Positions 17,063 through 25,207 of a stretch of 64,000 nucleotides of DNA are shown here, in pieces. This stretch comes from Stenotrophomonas sp. UBA2629 (lineage in GTDB: Bacteria; Pseudomonadota; Gammaproteobacteria; Xanthomonadales; Xanthomonadaceae), in the NCBI GenBank assembly GCA_002359895.1, contig DEOB01000010.1:1366125-1430124 (forward strand), given 5' to 3'. Each line of letters starts with the position of its first letter. Position 1 is the first letter of the stretch. The notes beneath the pieces were generated by a model. The model saw only the letters and a program-made list of their open reading frames with translations, had not been told where the DNA came from and searched no databases. The position numbers and the translations under genes were made by a program.

Positions 17063-17188
17063 CCCTCACCCCAACCCCTCTCCCGCGTGCGGGAGAGGGG
17101 CTAAAGCACCGCAAGATGACGCACTGCATTTCCAGACGACGCAATGCGAGCCCCTCTCCCGCACGCGGGAGAGGGGTTGGGGTGAGGG
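17063..17188. repeat. REPIN: perfect 38-bp inverted pair of REP hairpins
   Basis: The unit at 17063-17100 and its exact reverse complement at 17151-17188 flank a 50-bp spacer. Each unit is itself a hairpin (CTCCCGCGTGCGGGAG plus flanking AGAGGGG/CCCCTCT) with a CCCTCACCCC-AA outer arm. This is the design of a REPIN (two inverted REP sequences), normally mobilised by a RAYT transposase encoded elsewhere. The gene-free stretch 16880-17285 holds this element and the hairpin at 17230, and nothing else that I can identify. Confidence 0.88.
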
Positions 17189-17229
17189 GGCCTTTGCTCC
17201 CACTCCCTAAACCCCATGCCCACACAGCA

Positions 17230-17254
17230 GAAGAGCCGGCATGACCGGCTCTTC
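17230..17254 (-). terminator. Hairpin downstream of purB
   Basis: GAAGAGCCGG (17230-17239) pairs perfectly with CCGGCTCTTC (17245-17254) across a 5-nt loop, 32 bases beyond the purB stop codon. There is no U-run on the minus strand, so termination strength is uncertain. Confidence 0.5.
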
Positions 17255-17285
17255 CTGACTGAACGGTGCTGCGTTGAGCCGGGCC

Positions 17286-18668
17286 TCAGATGGCCTTGGC
17301 CAGCTCCGCCGCCAAACCGACGTAGCCGCCCGGGGTCAGCTCCCGCAGGCGCTGCTTGTCTTCTGCCGGCAGTTCCAGCGTTTCAATGAACTCGCGCATC
17401 GAATCGGCGGTGATGCCTTGGCCACGGGTCAGGGCCTTGAGCTGCTCATACGGGTTGGGCAGGCCATGGCGGCGCATCACGGTCTGCACGGCTTCGGCCA
17501 GCACTTCCCACGCGGCGTCCAGATCGGCGTTCAGGCGCTCTGGGTTCACGGTCAGCTTGCCCAAGCCCTTGGCCAGCGATTCCAAACCCACCTGGCCGTG
17601 GCCGAAGGCGGTGCCCACGGCGCGCAGCACGGTGGAGTCGGTGAGGTCGCGCTGCCAGCGGCTGATCGGCAGCTTGGCGCTGAAATGCTCGAACAGGGCG
17701 TTGGCAATACCGAAGTTGCCTTCGGCGTTCTCGAAGTCAATCGGGTTGACCTTGTGCGGCATGGTCGAGGAGCCCACTTCGCCTTCCTTGAGCTTCTGCT
17801 TGAAGTAGCCCAGCGAGATGTAGCCCCAGATGTCGCGGGCCAGGTCCACCAGAATGGTGTTGGCGCGGCGTGCGGCGTCGCCGATTTCGGCCACGTTGTC
17901 GTGCGGCTCGATCTGCGTGGTGTAAGGGTTGAACACCAGGCCCAGCGAGGTGACGAAGCGCTCGGCAAAGGCCGGCCAATCCACCGCCGGGTAGGACACC
18001 ACGTGCGCGTTGTAGTTGCCGACGGCACCGTTGATTTTGCCGGTCAACTCGACCGCGCCAATCTGGCGGATCTGGCGTTCCAGGCGGGCCACGACGTTGG
18101 CCAGTTCCTTGCCCAGCGTGGTCGGCGAGGCAGTCTGGCCGTGGGTGCGCGAGAGCATCGGCTGCCCGGCCTGCTCATGGGCCAGCTTGCGCAGCGAGGC
18201 GGCAATGCCGTTATAGGTGGGCAGCAGCACCTGGCTGCGTGCCTGAGACAGCATCAGGCCGTAGGACAGGTTGTTGATGTCCTCGCTGGTGCAGGCGAAA
18301 TGCACAAACTCCAGCGCCGGGGCCAGCTCGGCGTCGTCCTTGAGCTGCTCTTTGATGAAGTACTCCACGGCTTTGACGTCGTGGTTGGTGGTGCGCTCGA
18401 TTTCCTTGACGCGGGCGGCGTTGTCAACCGAGAAGCCCTCGGCCAGCGCACTCAGCTTGGTCTTGGCGGCGGCGGAGAAATCGGCCAGTTCGCTGATGCC
18501 CGGCTCGGCGGCCAGCGCCAGCAGCCATTCAACCTCCACCTTCACGCGGGCCTTGATCAGGCCGTACTCGGAGAAGATCGGGCGCAGCGCGTCCACCTTG
18601 CTGGCATAGCGGCCATCAAGCGGGGACAGGGCGAGCAGGGTGGCTTCTGTGCGGGACGTATCCGTCAT
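17286..18668 (-). CDS. purB: Adenylosuccinate lyase
   Basis: PurB cleaves SAICAR to AICAR and adenylosuccinate to AMP in purine synthesis. The 460-residue protein begins 'MTDTSRTEATLLALSPLDGRYASKV', the usual N-terminus, and carries the superfamily signature 'GSSTMPHKVNPIDFENAEGN'. It also has 'CTSEDINNLSYGLM' and the catalytic histidine region 'LSRTHGQTASPTTLGKE'. Length agrees with E. coli PurB (456 aa). The ATG at 18668 is preferred to an in-frame ATG eleven codons upstream because family alignments begin there. It is transcribed divergently from fumC, a member of the same lyase superfamily. Confidence 0.96.
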   Translation of the reverse strand: MTDTSRTEATLLALSPLDGRYASKVDALRPIFSEYGLIKARVKVEVEWLLALAAEPGISELADFSAAAKTKLSALAEGFSVDNAARVKEIERTTNHDVKAVEYFIKEQLKDDAELAPALEFVHFACTSEDINNLSYGLMLSQARSQVLLPTYNGIAASLRKLAHEQAGQPMLSRTHGQTASPTTLGKELANVVARLERQIRQIGAVELTGKINGAVGNYNAHVVSYPAVDWPAFAERFVTSLGLVFNPYTTQIEPHDNVAEIGDAARRANTILVDLARDIWGYISLGYFKQKLKEGEVGSSTMPHKVNPIDFENAEGNFGIANALFEHFSAKLPISRWQRDLTDSTVLRAVGTAFGHGQVGLESLAKGLGKLTVNPERLNADLDAAWEVLAEAVQTVMRRHGLPNPYEQLKALTRGQGITADSMREFIETLELPAEDKQRLRELTPGGYVGLAAELAKAI

Positions 18669-18868
18669 GTCGGCGGGCAGTGGGCAGTGGCGGGGGCGCA
18701 CATTCTACGCTGCCCGGCAACGCTCGGCCCGTGGACCGGTGAATCCTGTCGGCCGCGGGTGCCATTGCGTGGCCTGCGGCGTATGGTGACGGCAGCCGCA
18801 AGCCGGGGAAGTCGCCCATAGCCAGCCGCTGCTTCCCTTTCCCCAACGAAAGTAGTGCGGAGTTGATG

Positions 18869-20278
18869 ATGAGCAAAGGTTCCAACAACGGGTTCCGGAC
18901 GGAACACGACAGCATGGGCGAACTGCAGGTGCCCGCCGATGCCCTGTGGGGCGCGCAGACCCAGCGCGCGGTGCAGAACTTCCCGGTGTCCGGGCAGCGC
19001 ATGCCGCGGGCTTTCATCCGGGCACTGGGGCTGATCAAAGGTGCCGCCGCCGAGGTGAACACCGGGCTGGGCCTGCTGCCCAAGGGCGTGGGCAAGGCCA
19101 TCCAGGCTGCCGCGCAGGACGTGGCCAGCGGCGCGTATGACGCCCACTTCCCGATTGATGTCTACCAGACCGGCTCGGGTACCTCGTCAAACATGAATGC
19201 CAACGAGGTCATTGCCACCTTGGCCAATCAGGGCGGCAAAGCGGGCAAGACTTCGGTGCACCCCAATGACCACGTCAACCTGGGGCAGAGCTCCAATGAT
19301 GTGATTCCCACCGCCATCCGCGTCTCGGCGCAACTGGCCACGGTGGAAGACCTGCTGCCGGCGCTCAAGCACCTGCGCAAGACCATCGACAAGCGCGGCC
19401 GCAGCTTGAACAAGGTGGTCAAGACCGGCCGCACACATTTAATGGATGCAATGCCGCTGACGTTCGCGCAGGAGTTTGGCGCGTGGTCAGCCCAGCTGGA
19501 ATCGGCCCAGGCGCGTATTGAGGATGCCCTAAAGCGTCTGCGCCGGCTGCCGCTGGGCGGCACCGCTATCGGCACCGGCATCAATGCTGATCCGCGCTTT
19601 GGCGGCAAGGTCGCGCGTACGTTGAGCACGACGACCGGGGTCAAGTTCGACAGTGCCGAGAACAAGTTTGAGGGCCTGGCCGCGCAGGACGACGCGGTGG
19701 AGTTGTCTGGCCAGTTCAATGCGCTGGCGGTGGCCTTGATCAAGATTGCCAATGACCTGCGCTGGATGAATGCTGGCCCGCTGGCCGGGCTGGGGGAGGT
19801 GGAGCTGCCAGCACTGCAGCCGGGCAGCTCGATCATGCCGGGCAAGGTCAACCCGGTGATTCCCGAGGCAACCGTGATGGCCGCCGCGCAGGTCATCGGC
19901 CACCACACCGCAATCACCATCGCCGGGCAGACCGGCAACTTCCAGTTGAACGTGACGCTGCCGCTGATTGCGGCCAACCTGCTGGATTCGATCCAACTGT
20001 TGTCCAGCGTGATGAACCTGCTGGCGGACAAGGTGTTTGTCGGGCTGGTGGTCAAGCAGGACCGCGTCCGCGAGGCGTTGGCGCGCAATCCCATTCTGGT
20101 GACGGCGCTCAACCCGATCATCGGCTACGAAAAAGCCGCAGCCATCGCCAAGCGTGCATACAAGGAACAGCGCCCGGTGCTGGAGGTGGCGGTGGAAGAC
20201 AGCGGCTTGTCCGAGGCCGAACTCAAGCGCCTGTTGGACCCGGCGGCGCTGACGCTTGGGGGTATTCACGGGGGTTGA
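18869..20278 (+). CDS. fumC: Class II fumarate hydratase
   Basis: FumC interconverts fumarate and malate as an iron-independent tetramer. The protein has about 469 residues, starting 'MSKGSNNGFRTEHDSMGEL'. Conserved blocks are 'LWGAQTQRAVQNFPVSG', 'TGSGTSSNMNANEV', 'SSNDVIPTAI', 'GRTHLMDAMPLTFAQEFGAW' and the signature 'GSSIMPGKVNPVIPEA'. Three adjacent start codons (TTG, ATG, ATG at 18863, 18866, 18869) are possible; GGAG at 18859-18862 is best spaced for the last. The gene is monocistronic, convergent with the lipoprotein gene at 20609, and separated from it by REP-like DNA. Confidence 0.95.
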   Translation: MSKGSNNGFRTEHDSMGELQVPADALWGAQTQRAVQNFPVSGQRMPRAFIRALGLIKGAAAEVNTGLGLLPKGVGKAIQAAAQDVASGAYDAHFPIDVYQTGSGTSSNMNANEVIATLANQGGKAGKTSVHPNDHVNLGQSSNDVIPTAIRVSAQLATVEDLLPALKHLRKTIDKRGRSLNKVVKTGRTHLMDAMPLTFAQEFGAWSAQLESAQARIEDALKRLRRLPLGGTAIGTGINADPRFGGKVARTLSTTTGVKFDSAENKFEGLAAQDDAVELSGQFNALAVALIKIANDLRWMNAGPLAGLGEVELPALQPGSSIMPGKVNPVIPEATVMAAAQVIGHHTAITIAGQTGNFQLNVTLPLIAANLLDSIQLLSSVMNLLADKVFVGLVVKQDRVREALARNPILVTALNPIIGYEKAAAIAKRAYKEQRPVLEVAVEDSGLSEAELKRLLDPAALTLGGIHGG

Positions 20279-20608
20279 GTGCGGAGGCGTTCGTCTTTGA
20301 TTCAACCCTTGGCTTCAGCCCCTCTCCCGCGTGCGGGGTGAGGGGGCGCTTGCGAACCCTCGGTTTGCTGCCCTTGGAAGCCCTTGCGCCAGCGCGAGGG
20401 CCGGAGCGGGGCTTGAGGGGAGGGCCAGCGTTTTGCCATTAGCGGGTGCCTTCAGCCAAACGCTCCCCCAACCGCCCTTCGGGCACCTTCCCCCGCAGGC
20501 GGGGGAAGGGATAGGCGGGTATTTATGTGGTCCGCGTTGCTTCCTTCCCGCGCAGGCGGGAGAAGTTGCGGGCCTGCAACTGTGCGGTCTGTGCCGGCTT
20601 TCTTCCAA
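20279..20608. repeat. Degenerate REP-like hairpins between convergent genes
   Basis: This 330-bp stretch holds no gene that I can support. It contains several GC-rich hairpin-forming segments: a decayed REP around 20318-20345 (CCCCTCTCCCGCGTGCGGGG), a stem of CCTTCCCCCGC against GCGGGGGAAGG around 20489-20510, and CTTCCCGCGCAGGCGGGAAG-like DNA around 20541-20564. They resemble the intact pairs at 17063 and 49013 but are imperfect. Confidence 0.6.
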
Positions 20609-21046
20609 TCAATACAGTGCGCGCGGATTGGCCAGCGCTTCGCTGTATTCCTTGAACTCAGGAATGCGCTGCGCCAGATCAGCCGGGAACGGCTCCTGGC
20701 CTGCAGGAATCTTGATCGGCAGGCTGCGTTCCTTCGGGCCGGTTGGCGGTGCCGAGGCGGCTTCGGTCAAGGTGTTCTGGCGCAGGATCTGCAGTTTGAC
20801 GAAGCTGACCTGCAGCAATGCGCGCTGCTCGTCGTTCATCGGAATCTCGATGTCGTCCACCCGCAACTGGCCGCTGGGCAGGATGTCCAGGTTGGGGTAG
20901 GGCGCGCGTCGGATGGCAACGCGGTCATCGCCTACTTCGGTCTTGGGCTTGCTGCGCTCACTGCGGTGCGCGGCGTACTTCTCACGGTCGCAACCGGTAG
21001 CCAGTACGGCGAAGACGACCAGAACGAGCAGTAGCAGTTTTTTCAT
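20609..21046 (-). CDS. Small lipoprotein of unknown function, related to the next two upstream genes
   Basis: The 145-residue product has a clear lipoprotein signal ('MKKLLLLVLVVFAVLATGC', lipidated cysteine near 19). The mature part shares a short core with the DUF2884-type proteins encoded just upstream: a 'LPSGQLRVDDIEIPMNDEQRALL' segment that parallels 'TGDLLINNTPVALNDSQRAL', and a 'PEFKEYSEAL' end paralleling 'PEFQPYAKM'. It therefore looks like a shortened, diverged family member. It follows the YtrA operon on the same strand after 113 bp that contain a strong hairpin, so it may be transcribed at a reduced level or on its own. Confidence 0.65.
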   Translation of the reverse strand: MKKLLLLVLVVFAVLATGCDREKYAAHRSERSKPKTEVGDDRVAIRRAPYPNLDILPSGQLRVDDIEIPMNDEQRALLQVSFVKLQILRQNTLTEAASAPPTGPKERSLPIKIPAGQEPFPADLAQRIPEFKEYSEALANPRALY

Positions 21047-21063
21047 GACAGTACAGACATCAA

Positions 21064-21094
21064 CGGCGGAGGCGGCATTCTACCGCCCCCGCCG
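21064..21094. terminator. Strong GC-rich stem-loop inside the lipoprotein gene row
   Basis: CGGCGGAGGCGG (21064-21075) pairs with CCGCCCCCGCCG (21083-21094) with one mismatch, loop 7 nt. No U-run follows on the minus strand. It could weaken read-through from the YtrA operon into the last lipoprotein gene or protect the upstream message. Confidence 0.45.
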
Positions 21095-21159
21095 TGCAGG
21101 GTGCTTTGTTGCGCGCTGGGCAGCTCGTAGGAGCCGCCATCACTTCAACGCACAGCACT

Positions 21160-21747
21160 TCAACGCACGTTGACGTGGCCGTCGCGGCACTCGTCGATAT
21201 CACTCTGGTCCATCTTTGCGTAAGGCTGGAACTCCGGCACTGCGGCGGCAAGACGCTGCTGCGTGGCCATCAGGGCCGGCAGCTGATCGCAGATCTTCGA
21301 TGCGCTGGCTTCCAGCTTGGCGGCCTCGGCATTGATGCGTTCTTCAATCTTGTTGGTGTCGCCAGAGAAAATACCCTTCAGCGCCTCGCCGGCCGCGCTT
21401 GCGCCCAGGTTTGCACCCTGTACGCCGATTTCAATGCCGGCTTCAGCCACACCCATCATCTGCTGGCGGTACTGCAGCACCAGCGCGCGCTGGCTGTCGT
21501 TCAAGGCCACCGGCGTGTTGTTGATGAGTAGATCGCCGGTGGGCGAAACCTCCACCTTGGTGCCGCCTTCGCTGGAGATGCTGAAGTTGCCCTCGGCCAT
21601 TTCCTTGCGGGCCTTGTCGGTGGCTTCGCGGACTTTCTGGCCAAGCGTGGTGTCCGCGCTGGCAGTGCCGTTGGTTTGCGGGCGTTCGCCGCAGGCAAAC
21701 AGCGGCAGACAGAGCAGGGCGGCAAACAACGGTGTACGCAGGTTCAT
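21160..21747 (-). CDS. Exported lipoprotein, DUF2884-type
   Basis: The 195-residue protein has a lipoprotein signal ending 'LPLFACGE' (Cys near 19), so it is a periplasm-facing lipoprotein. After a charged helical stretch ('KVREATDKARKEMAEG') it has a small beta unit 'KVEVSPTGDLLINNTPVALNDSQRALVLQYRQQM', the hallmark of the DUF2884/YggN family. A helical C-terminal half includes 'ICDQLPALMATQQRLAAAVPEFQPYAKM'. Function is unknown. It is the last tightly spaced gene of the YtrA operon, 27 bp after a paralogous gene. Confidence 0.7.
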   Translation of the reverse strand: MNLRTPLFAALLCLPLFACGERPQTNGTASADTTLGQKVREATDKARKEMAEGNFSISSEGGTKVEVSPTGDLLINNTPVALNDSQRALVLQYRQQMMGVAEAGIEIGVQGANLGASAAGEALKGIFSGDTNKIEERINAEAAKLEASASKICDQLPALMATQQRLAAAVPEFQPYAKMDQSDIDECRDGHVNVR

Positions 21748-21774
21748 TGCGGAATTCCTTTGGGTTGGGTGGGC

Positions 21775-22431
21775 TCAGAGCGCGGCAATCTCGTCGCGCA
21801 GCTCGCTTTCGCAGCTTTCCACGTCGGTCTGTTCCAGGTTGGCGTAAGGCTGGAACTGGGGAACACTGGCTGCGAGCGCCTGTTGCGAGGCCAGCACTTC
21901 AGGCAGGCGCTGGCAGATCTGCGTCAGCATCGGCACAACTTCCTGCTTGACCAGGTTCTCCACGCGGCGCTCAAGGCTGCCGGTGAGGCCGCCGACGATC
22001 AGGCTGAACACCGAGACGTCGGTAGCCTTCAGCGCTGCCATCGCCACCTTCTCGCCCCCCTCGATGCCGGCTTTCGCCACATCCAGCACCTGGCTGCGGT
22101 AGCGCAGCAGCTGCTGGCGTTGTTGCGCGGTGATGGCCACGGCCTTGCCGTCGATCAGCAGATCACCGGCGGGGGTGATCTGCGCATCTGGCAACGAGTG
22201 GTCGGATGACTTGGTATGCGATTTCTTGCCGATGTTGATGCTGTTGCCCAGGGAGAGGTTTTCCTGGTCCAGCTCAGCGCGTGCGGCGTCCATTTCCGCG
22301 CGCAGCTCGGTGCGGGCGTTGGCCATTTCCCGCTTGATTTCGGCATTCACGCTCTCCGGCTGACTGGCAGCCTGAGCGGCCAGTGGCAGGCACAACAGCA
22401 ACGCGATGAAGGGTGTCTTGAACTTATTCAT
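21775..22431 (-). CDS. Periplasmic DUF2884 (YggN-like) protein
   Basis: The 218-residue product starts at ATG 22431 after GGAAG and has a standard signal peptide ('MNKFKTPFIALLLCLPLAAQAAS'), so it is predicted to be soluble in the periplasm. A charged coiled segment (about 25-65) precedes the family core 'AQITPAGDLLIDGKAVAITAQQRQQLLRYRSQVLDVA'. The helical C-terminal half ends with 'ICQRLPEVLASQQALAASVPQFQPYANLEQTD', matching the downstream lipoprotein. The two arose by duplication. The DUF2884 family has no established role. In the YtrA operon it sits between the GSGD-repeat protein and its lipoprotein paralogue. Confidence 0.7.
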   Translation of the reverse strand: MNKFKTPFIALLLCLPLAAQAASQPESVNAEIKREMANARTELRAEMDAARAELDQENLSLGNSINIGKKSHTKSSDHSLPDAQITPAGDLLIDGKAVAITAQQRQQLLRYRSQVLDVAKAGIEGGEKVAMAALKATDVSVFSLIVGGLTGSLERRVENLVKQEVVPMLTQICQRLPEVLASQQALAASVPQFQPYANLEQTDVESCESELRDEIAAL

Positions 22432-22465
22432 GAGCAGCTTCCGTTGCGGATAAACAAGGAGAGAA

Positions 22466-23296
22466 TCAACGCTTCTTGGGCAAACTGACCGTGCCACTGA
22501 TGCCGCTGTGGTTGACCGAGCCGCTACCCAGGCGCTGCACGCTGAGGCTGGCGGCATTGCGCACTTCCAGGTCGCCCGAACCCAGCTCGCCCAAGGTCAC
22601 CGCGCCGCGTGCATCGCGGACATCGGCATCGCCCGAGCCAATGCTCTCGATGCTGACCGCGCCCTGCACGCCACGCAGCTTGACGTCGCCCGAACCCACC
22701 GTGCCGACACGCGCATCACCACGCACGCCCTCGGCCTTGGCATCGCCTGAGCCCACGGACAACACATGCAACGAGCCGATGTTGTAGAACTCCACATCGC
22801 CCGAACCCACGGCCGCTGTCGCCAACTCCTTGATGTCGCGGGCGACAACGTCGCCGGAGCCGACATCCGCACTCATGGTGCGTGCGCCGGTGAGCGAGGC
22901 ATCACCAGAGCCCACCTTCAGCTGCACCATGATGTCGTCCGGCAGCGTGCCGGACAGGTCCAGGTACGCGTAGTTGCTGCCGCTGAAGTTGATGTTCAAA
23001 CCCGAATTTTCGCGCTTCAGGCTGACGACCAGTTTGTCGCCCACCTTCTCCTGCGTGACGGTCAACTGACGGAGCATGTCCTGGGTGGATGCACAGGCAC
23101 GCCCGCTGAGTGCAGCCTTGGCGCCGGGCGTGGCGTGCAGCCGCAGGTCGTGGCTGTTCACTTCGAACACCACCGCCTTGGCGCCGGTCAGGTCCAGATC
23201 CAATGCCTGCGGTTGGCTGACCTTGCAGTGTTGCTCTGCGGCCAGTGCGCTGACCGGCAGCAGGGCCAGGGCGAGCAGAACGGGTTTGATATTCAT
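22466..23296 (-). CDS. Exported GSGD-repeat protein (DUF2807/DUF4097-like putative adhesin)
   Basis: The 276-residue protein has a signal peptide ('MNIKPVLLALALLPVSALAAEQ'). An N-terminal beta domain follows, with two cysteines that could pair (near 24 and 68). The second half consists of seven GSGD units and a final GSGS, spaced 17-19 residues apart. Each has the form V/L/I-GSGD followed by a short strand and a turn. Such periodicity is typical of the right-handed parallel beta-helix of the 'auto-transporter adhesin head GIN' (DUF2807) and DUF4097 families. The repeated Asp-Gly turns could stack along one edge. It lies 28 bp after the ABC permease gene in the YtrA operon. The adhesin label is a family name, not a shown function. 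Confidence 0.75.
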   Translation of the reverse strand: MNIKPVLLALALLPVSALAAEQHCKVSQPQALDLDLTGAKAVVFEVNSHDLRLHATPGAKAALSGRACASTQDMLRQLTVTQEKVGDKLVVSLKRENSGLNINFSGSNYAYLDLSGTLPDDIMVQLKVGSGDASLTGARTMSADVGSGDVVARDIKELATAAVGSGDVEFYNIGSLHVLSVGSGDAKAEGVRGDARVGTVGSGDVKLRGVQGAVSIESIGSGDADVRDARGAVTLGELGSGDLEVRNAASLSVQRLGSGSVNHSGISGTVSLPKKR

Positions 23297-23324
23297 CTCG
23301 TTTCCTTGCGATTACGGAAGAAAG

Positions 23325-24338
23325 TCAGATTTCGTCGCGGCGCTTGCGTAGCCAGATGGCGGCAACGATGAACACTACGCCGACTACAGCGCCAATCCAC
23401 AGTTGCGGGTCGGCCAAAGAGGCGAGCTGGTCGGCCGGGGTATACCCGGTAAGCGCCGATTGCAGCGATTCCGTGTCCGGGCTGTCGGCCTTGTAAGCCA
23501 TCTCGATGCCGGGCACAAAGCCCAACAGCAGGCGGCCGACGATGTTGGCCCAGAACCAGTTGCCATCAATGGCGGCAATCCGGGTCAGCTGCAGCGAGCT
23601 GACGATGACGCCGGCAAACAGCGGCACCATCACGGCCCACAGGAATGGCTTGGTCTTTGCCCAGGCCGAGCACATCAGCAACCAGCCAGCGGTAGGCAGT
23701 GCCCACAAGGCGTAGACCGGTATCCAGCAAAGAATGCCGGCGGCGATGGTCAGTGGGCTGGCCGGCCCCCAGATCAGCGCCATCGGGCTGCCGCCGTGCG
23801 CCAGCAGCACCAGGCTGATGACCGCGGCGAACACAAACAGCGTCACGATGCCGATCAGCGCGGCAAACACAGGCGCCACGATCAGGGCGCTGAACACCTT
23901 GGAGAGCACGGTCTGGGTGTCGGAAACCGGCATGGATTTCCAGAACAGCACGCTGCGGTCGCGGCGGTCGTCGTACAGGGCACCCAGGCAGTAGAAGAAC
24001 GCGACAAAACCCAGCACCAGGAACGGCCACACCGAGCTGATCAGCAACGTGAAATCCATGCCGTTGGCCCACTGCACCATATCCTTGGGCGACATCTGTG
24101 CGGTCAACATCTCTACGTTGAGGCCGTTTACGTTGACCCCGTTGACATGCAGTTCGCCATTGTTGGCGGCGCGGCGTACGGCAAACAGGCCTGCCACGAT
24201 CGCGAACACGGCCAGCAACAGCGAAATGGCACTGGCAATCACCGGGGCCCAGAAAAAGCCGCCCCTGTTTTCCCAGTATTCGCGCTTGAGCAGCCACTTG
24301 AATTTGCCCAGCGGGGTGATGGTGTGAGCGGCGTTCAT
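23325..24338 (-). CDS. ABC-2 type transporter permease
   Basis: The 337-residue integral membrane protein has one N-terminal helix after 'KREYWENRGGFFWAPVIASAISLLLAV' and a periplasmic loop rich in Gly/Asn ('NNGELHVNGVNVNGLNVEML', about 55-80). Five further hydrophobic segments follow, including 'PVFAALIGIVTLFVFAAVISLVLLA' and a C-terminal 'WIGAVVGVVFIVAAIWL'. This six-helix layout fits ABC-2 permeases. Its start overlaps the stop codon of the ATPase gene by 4 bp, so the two form one transporter. YtrA-linked transporters in other bacteria respond to cell-envelope stress; the cargo here is unknown. Confidence 0.8.
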   Translation of the reverse strand: MNAAHTITPLGKFKWLLKREYWENRGGFFWAPVIASAISLLLAVFAIVAGLFAVRRAANNGELHVNGVNVNGLNVEMLTAQMSPKDMVQWANGMDFTLLISSVWPFLVLGFVAFFYCLGALYDDRRDRSVLFWKSMPVSDTQTVLSKVFSALIVAPVFAALIGIVTLFVFAAVISLVLLAHGGSPMALIWGPASPLTIAAGILCWIPVYALWALPTAGWLLMCSAWAKTKPFLWAVMVPLFAGVIVSSLQLTRIAAIDGNWFWANIVGRLLLGFVPGIEMAYKADSPDTESLQSALTGYTPADQLASLADPQLWIGAVVGVVFIVAAIWLRKRRDEI

Positions 24339-25207
24339 GCGTAGGTTCCCTTCATGATGGCCACGAACAGGTCGGCCAGACCGGGGTTGCGGGTTTCGCC
24401 GATGCCAGCCAGGCGGCTGCGCTCGATGCCGTCATACAGCAGCACGGTTTTGCCGAACGGCAGGCCGCGCTCGTCGATCGGCCCCAGTGCGCGCGCTGCG
24501 TCCAGGGTGTCGGCCGAGGCCAGCACTTCGGTATAACGCTCGGCCATGGTCTCCATGTCGGCCGACAGCACGATCTTGCCGTCGCGGATGAACAGTACGT
24601 CGGTGAGGATGTGCTCGATCTCTTCGACCTGGTGGGTGGTGACGATGATGGTCTTCTGCTCGTCGAAGTAGTCCTCCAACAGACGCTGGTAGAACTCTTT
24701 GCGATACAGGATGTCCAGGCCCAGGGTGGGCTCGTCCAGCACCAGTACCTTGGCGTCGATGGCCATCACCAGTGCCAGATGCAGCTGCACCACCATGCCC
24801 TTGGACATCTCACGCACGCGCTGCTTGGGGTGCAGTTTGGTGTTGGCCAGGAAGCGCTCGCAGCGGGCACGGTCAAAACGTGGGTGTACCCCGGCCACGA
24901 AATCAATGACCTCCTTCACCCGGATCCAGCGCGGCAGCACTGCCACGTCGGCGATGAAGCACACATCATTCATCAGGGCGTTGCGCTGGCTGCGTGGGTC
25001 CATGCCCAGCACCTGCAGGTCGCCTTCAAACTCGGTCAGGCCAAGCAGCGCCTTGAGCGCGGTGGTCTTGCCGGCGCCGTTGGGGCCGATCAGGCCCACA
25101 ATTCGGCCGGGCTCGATGGTGAAGTGGGTGTTGTCCAGCGCCGGTTTCTGCCGGTAGACCTTGCGCAGGCCCTTGGCGGAAATAACGGCTTCGACTGCGG
25201 CATTCAT
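24335..25207 (-). CDS. ABC transporter ATPase (YtrB-like)
   Basis: This 290-residue ATPase powers the permease encoded next. Walker A is 'GLIGPNGAGKTTALKAL', the signature is the variant 'MSKGM' rather than LSGGQ, Walker B is 'VLVLDEPTLGLD', and the switch is 'IIVTTHQVEEIE'. The MSKGM form and a C-terminal extension (about 225-290) are common in ABC-2 ATPases of the YtrB/BcrA type. The ATG at 25207 ('MNAAVEAVISAKGL') is chosen over upstream codons because it overlaps the regulator's stop codon by 4 bp, giving an unbroken regulator-ATPase-permease chain of overlapping genes. Confidence 0.85.
   Translation of the reverse strand: MNAAVEAVISAKGLRKVYRQKPALDNTHFTIEPGRIVGLIGPNGAGKTTALKALLGLTEFEGDLQVLGMDPRSQRNALMNDVCFIADVAVLPRWIRVKEVIDFVAGVHPRFDRARCERFLANTKLHPKQRVREMSKGMVVQLHLALVMAIDAKVLVLDEPTLGLDILYRKEFYQRLLEDYFDEQKTIIVTTHQVEEIEHILTDVLFIRDGKIVLSADMETMAERYTEVLASADTLDAARALGPIDERGLPFGKTVLLYDGIERSRLAGIGETRNPGLADLFVAIMKGTYA

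Noticed and set aside
17063..17188. CRISPR-like repeat interpretation of the CCCTCACCCC units
   Set aside because: The units are inverted pairs with hairpin cores and occur singly at scattered places, without regular spacers or cas genes.
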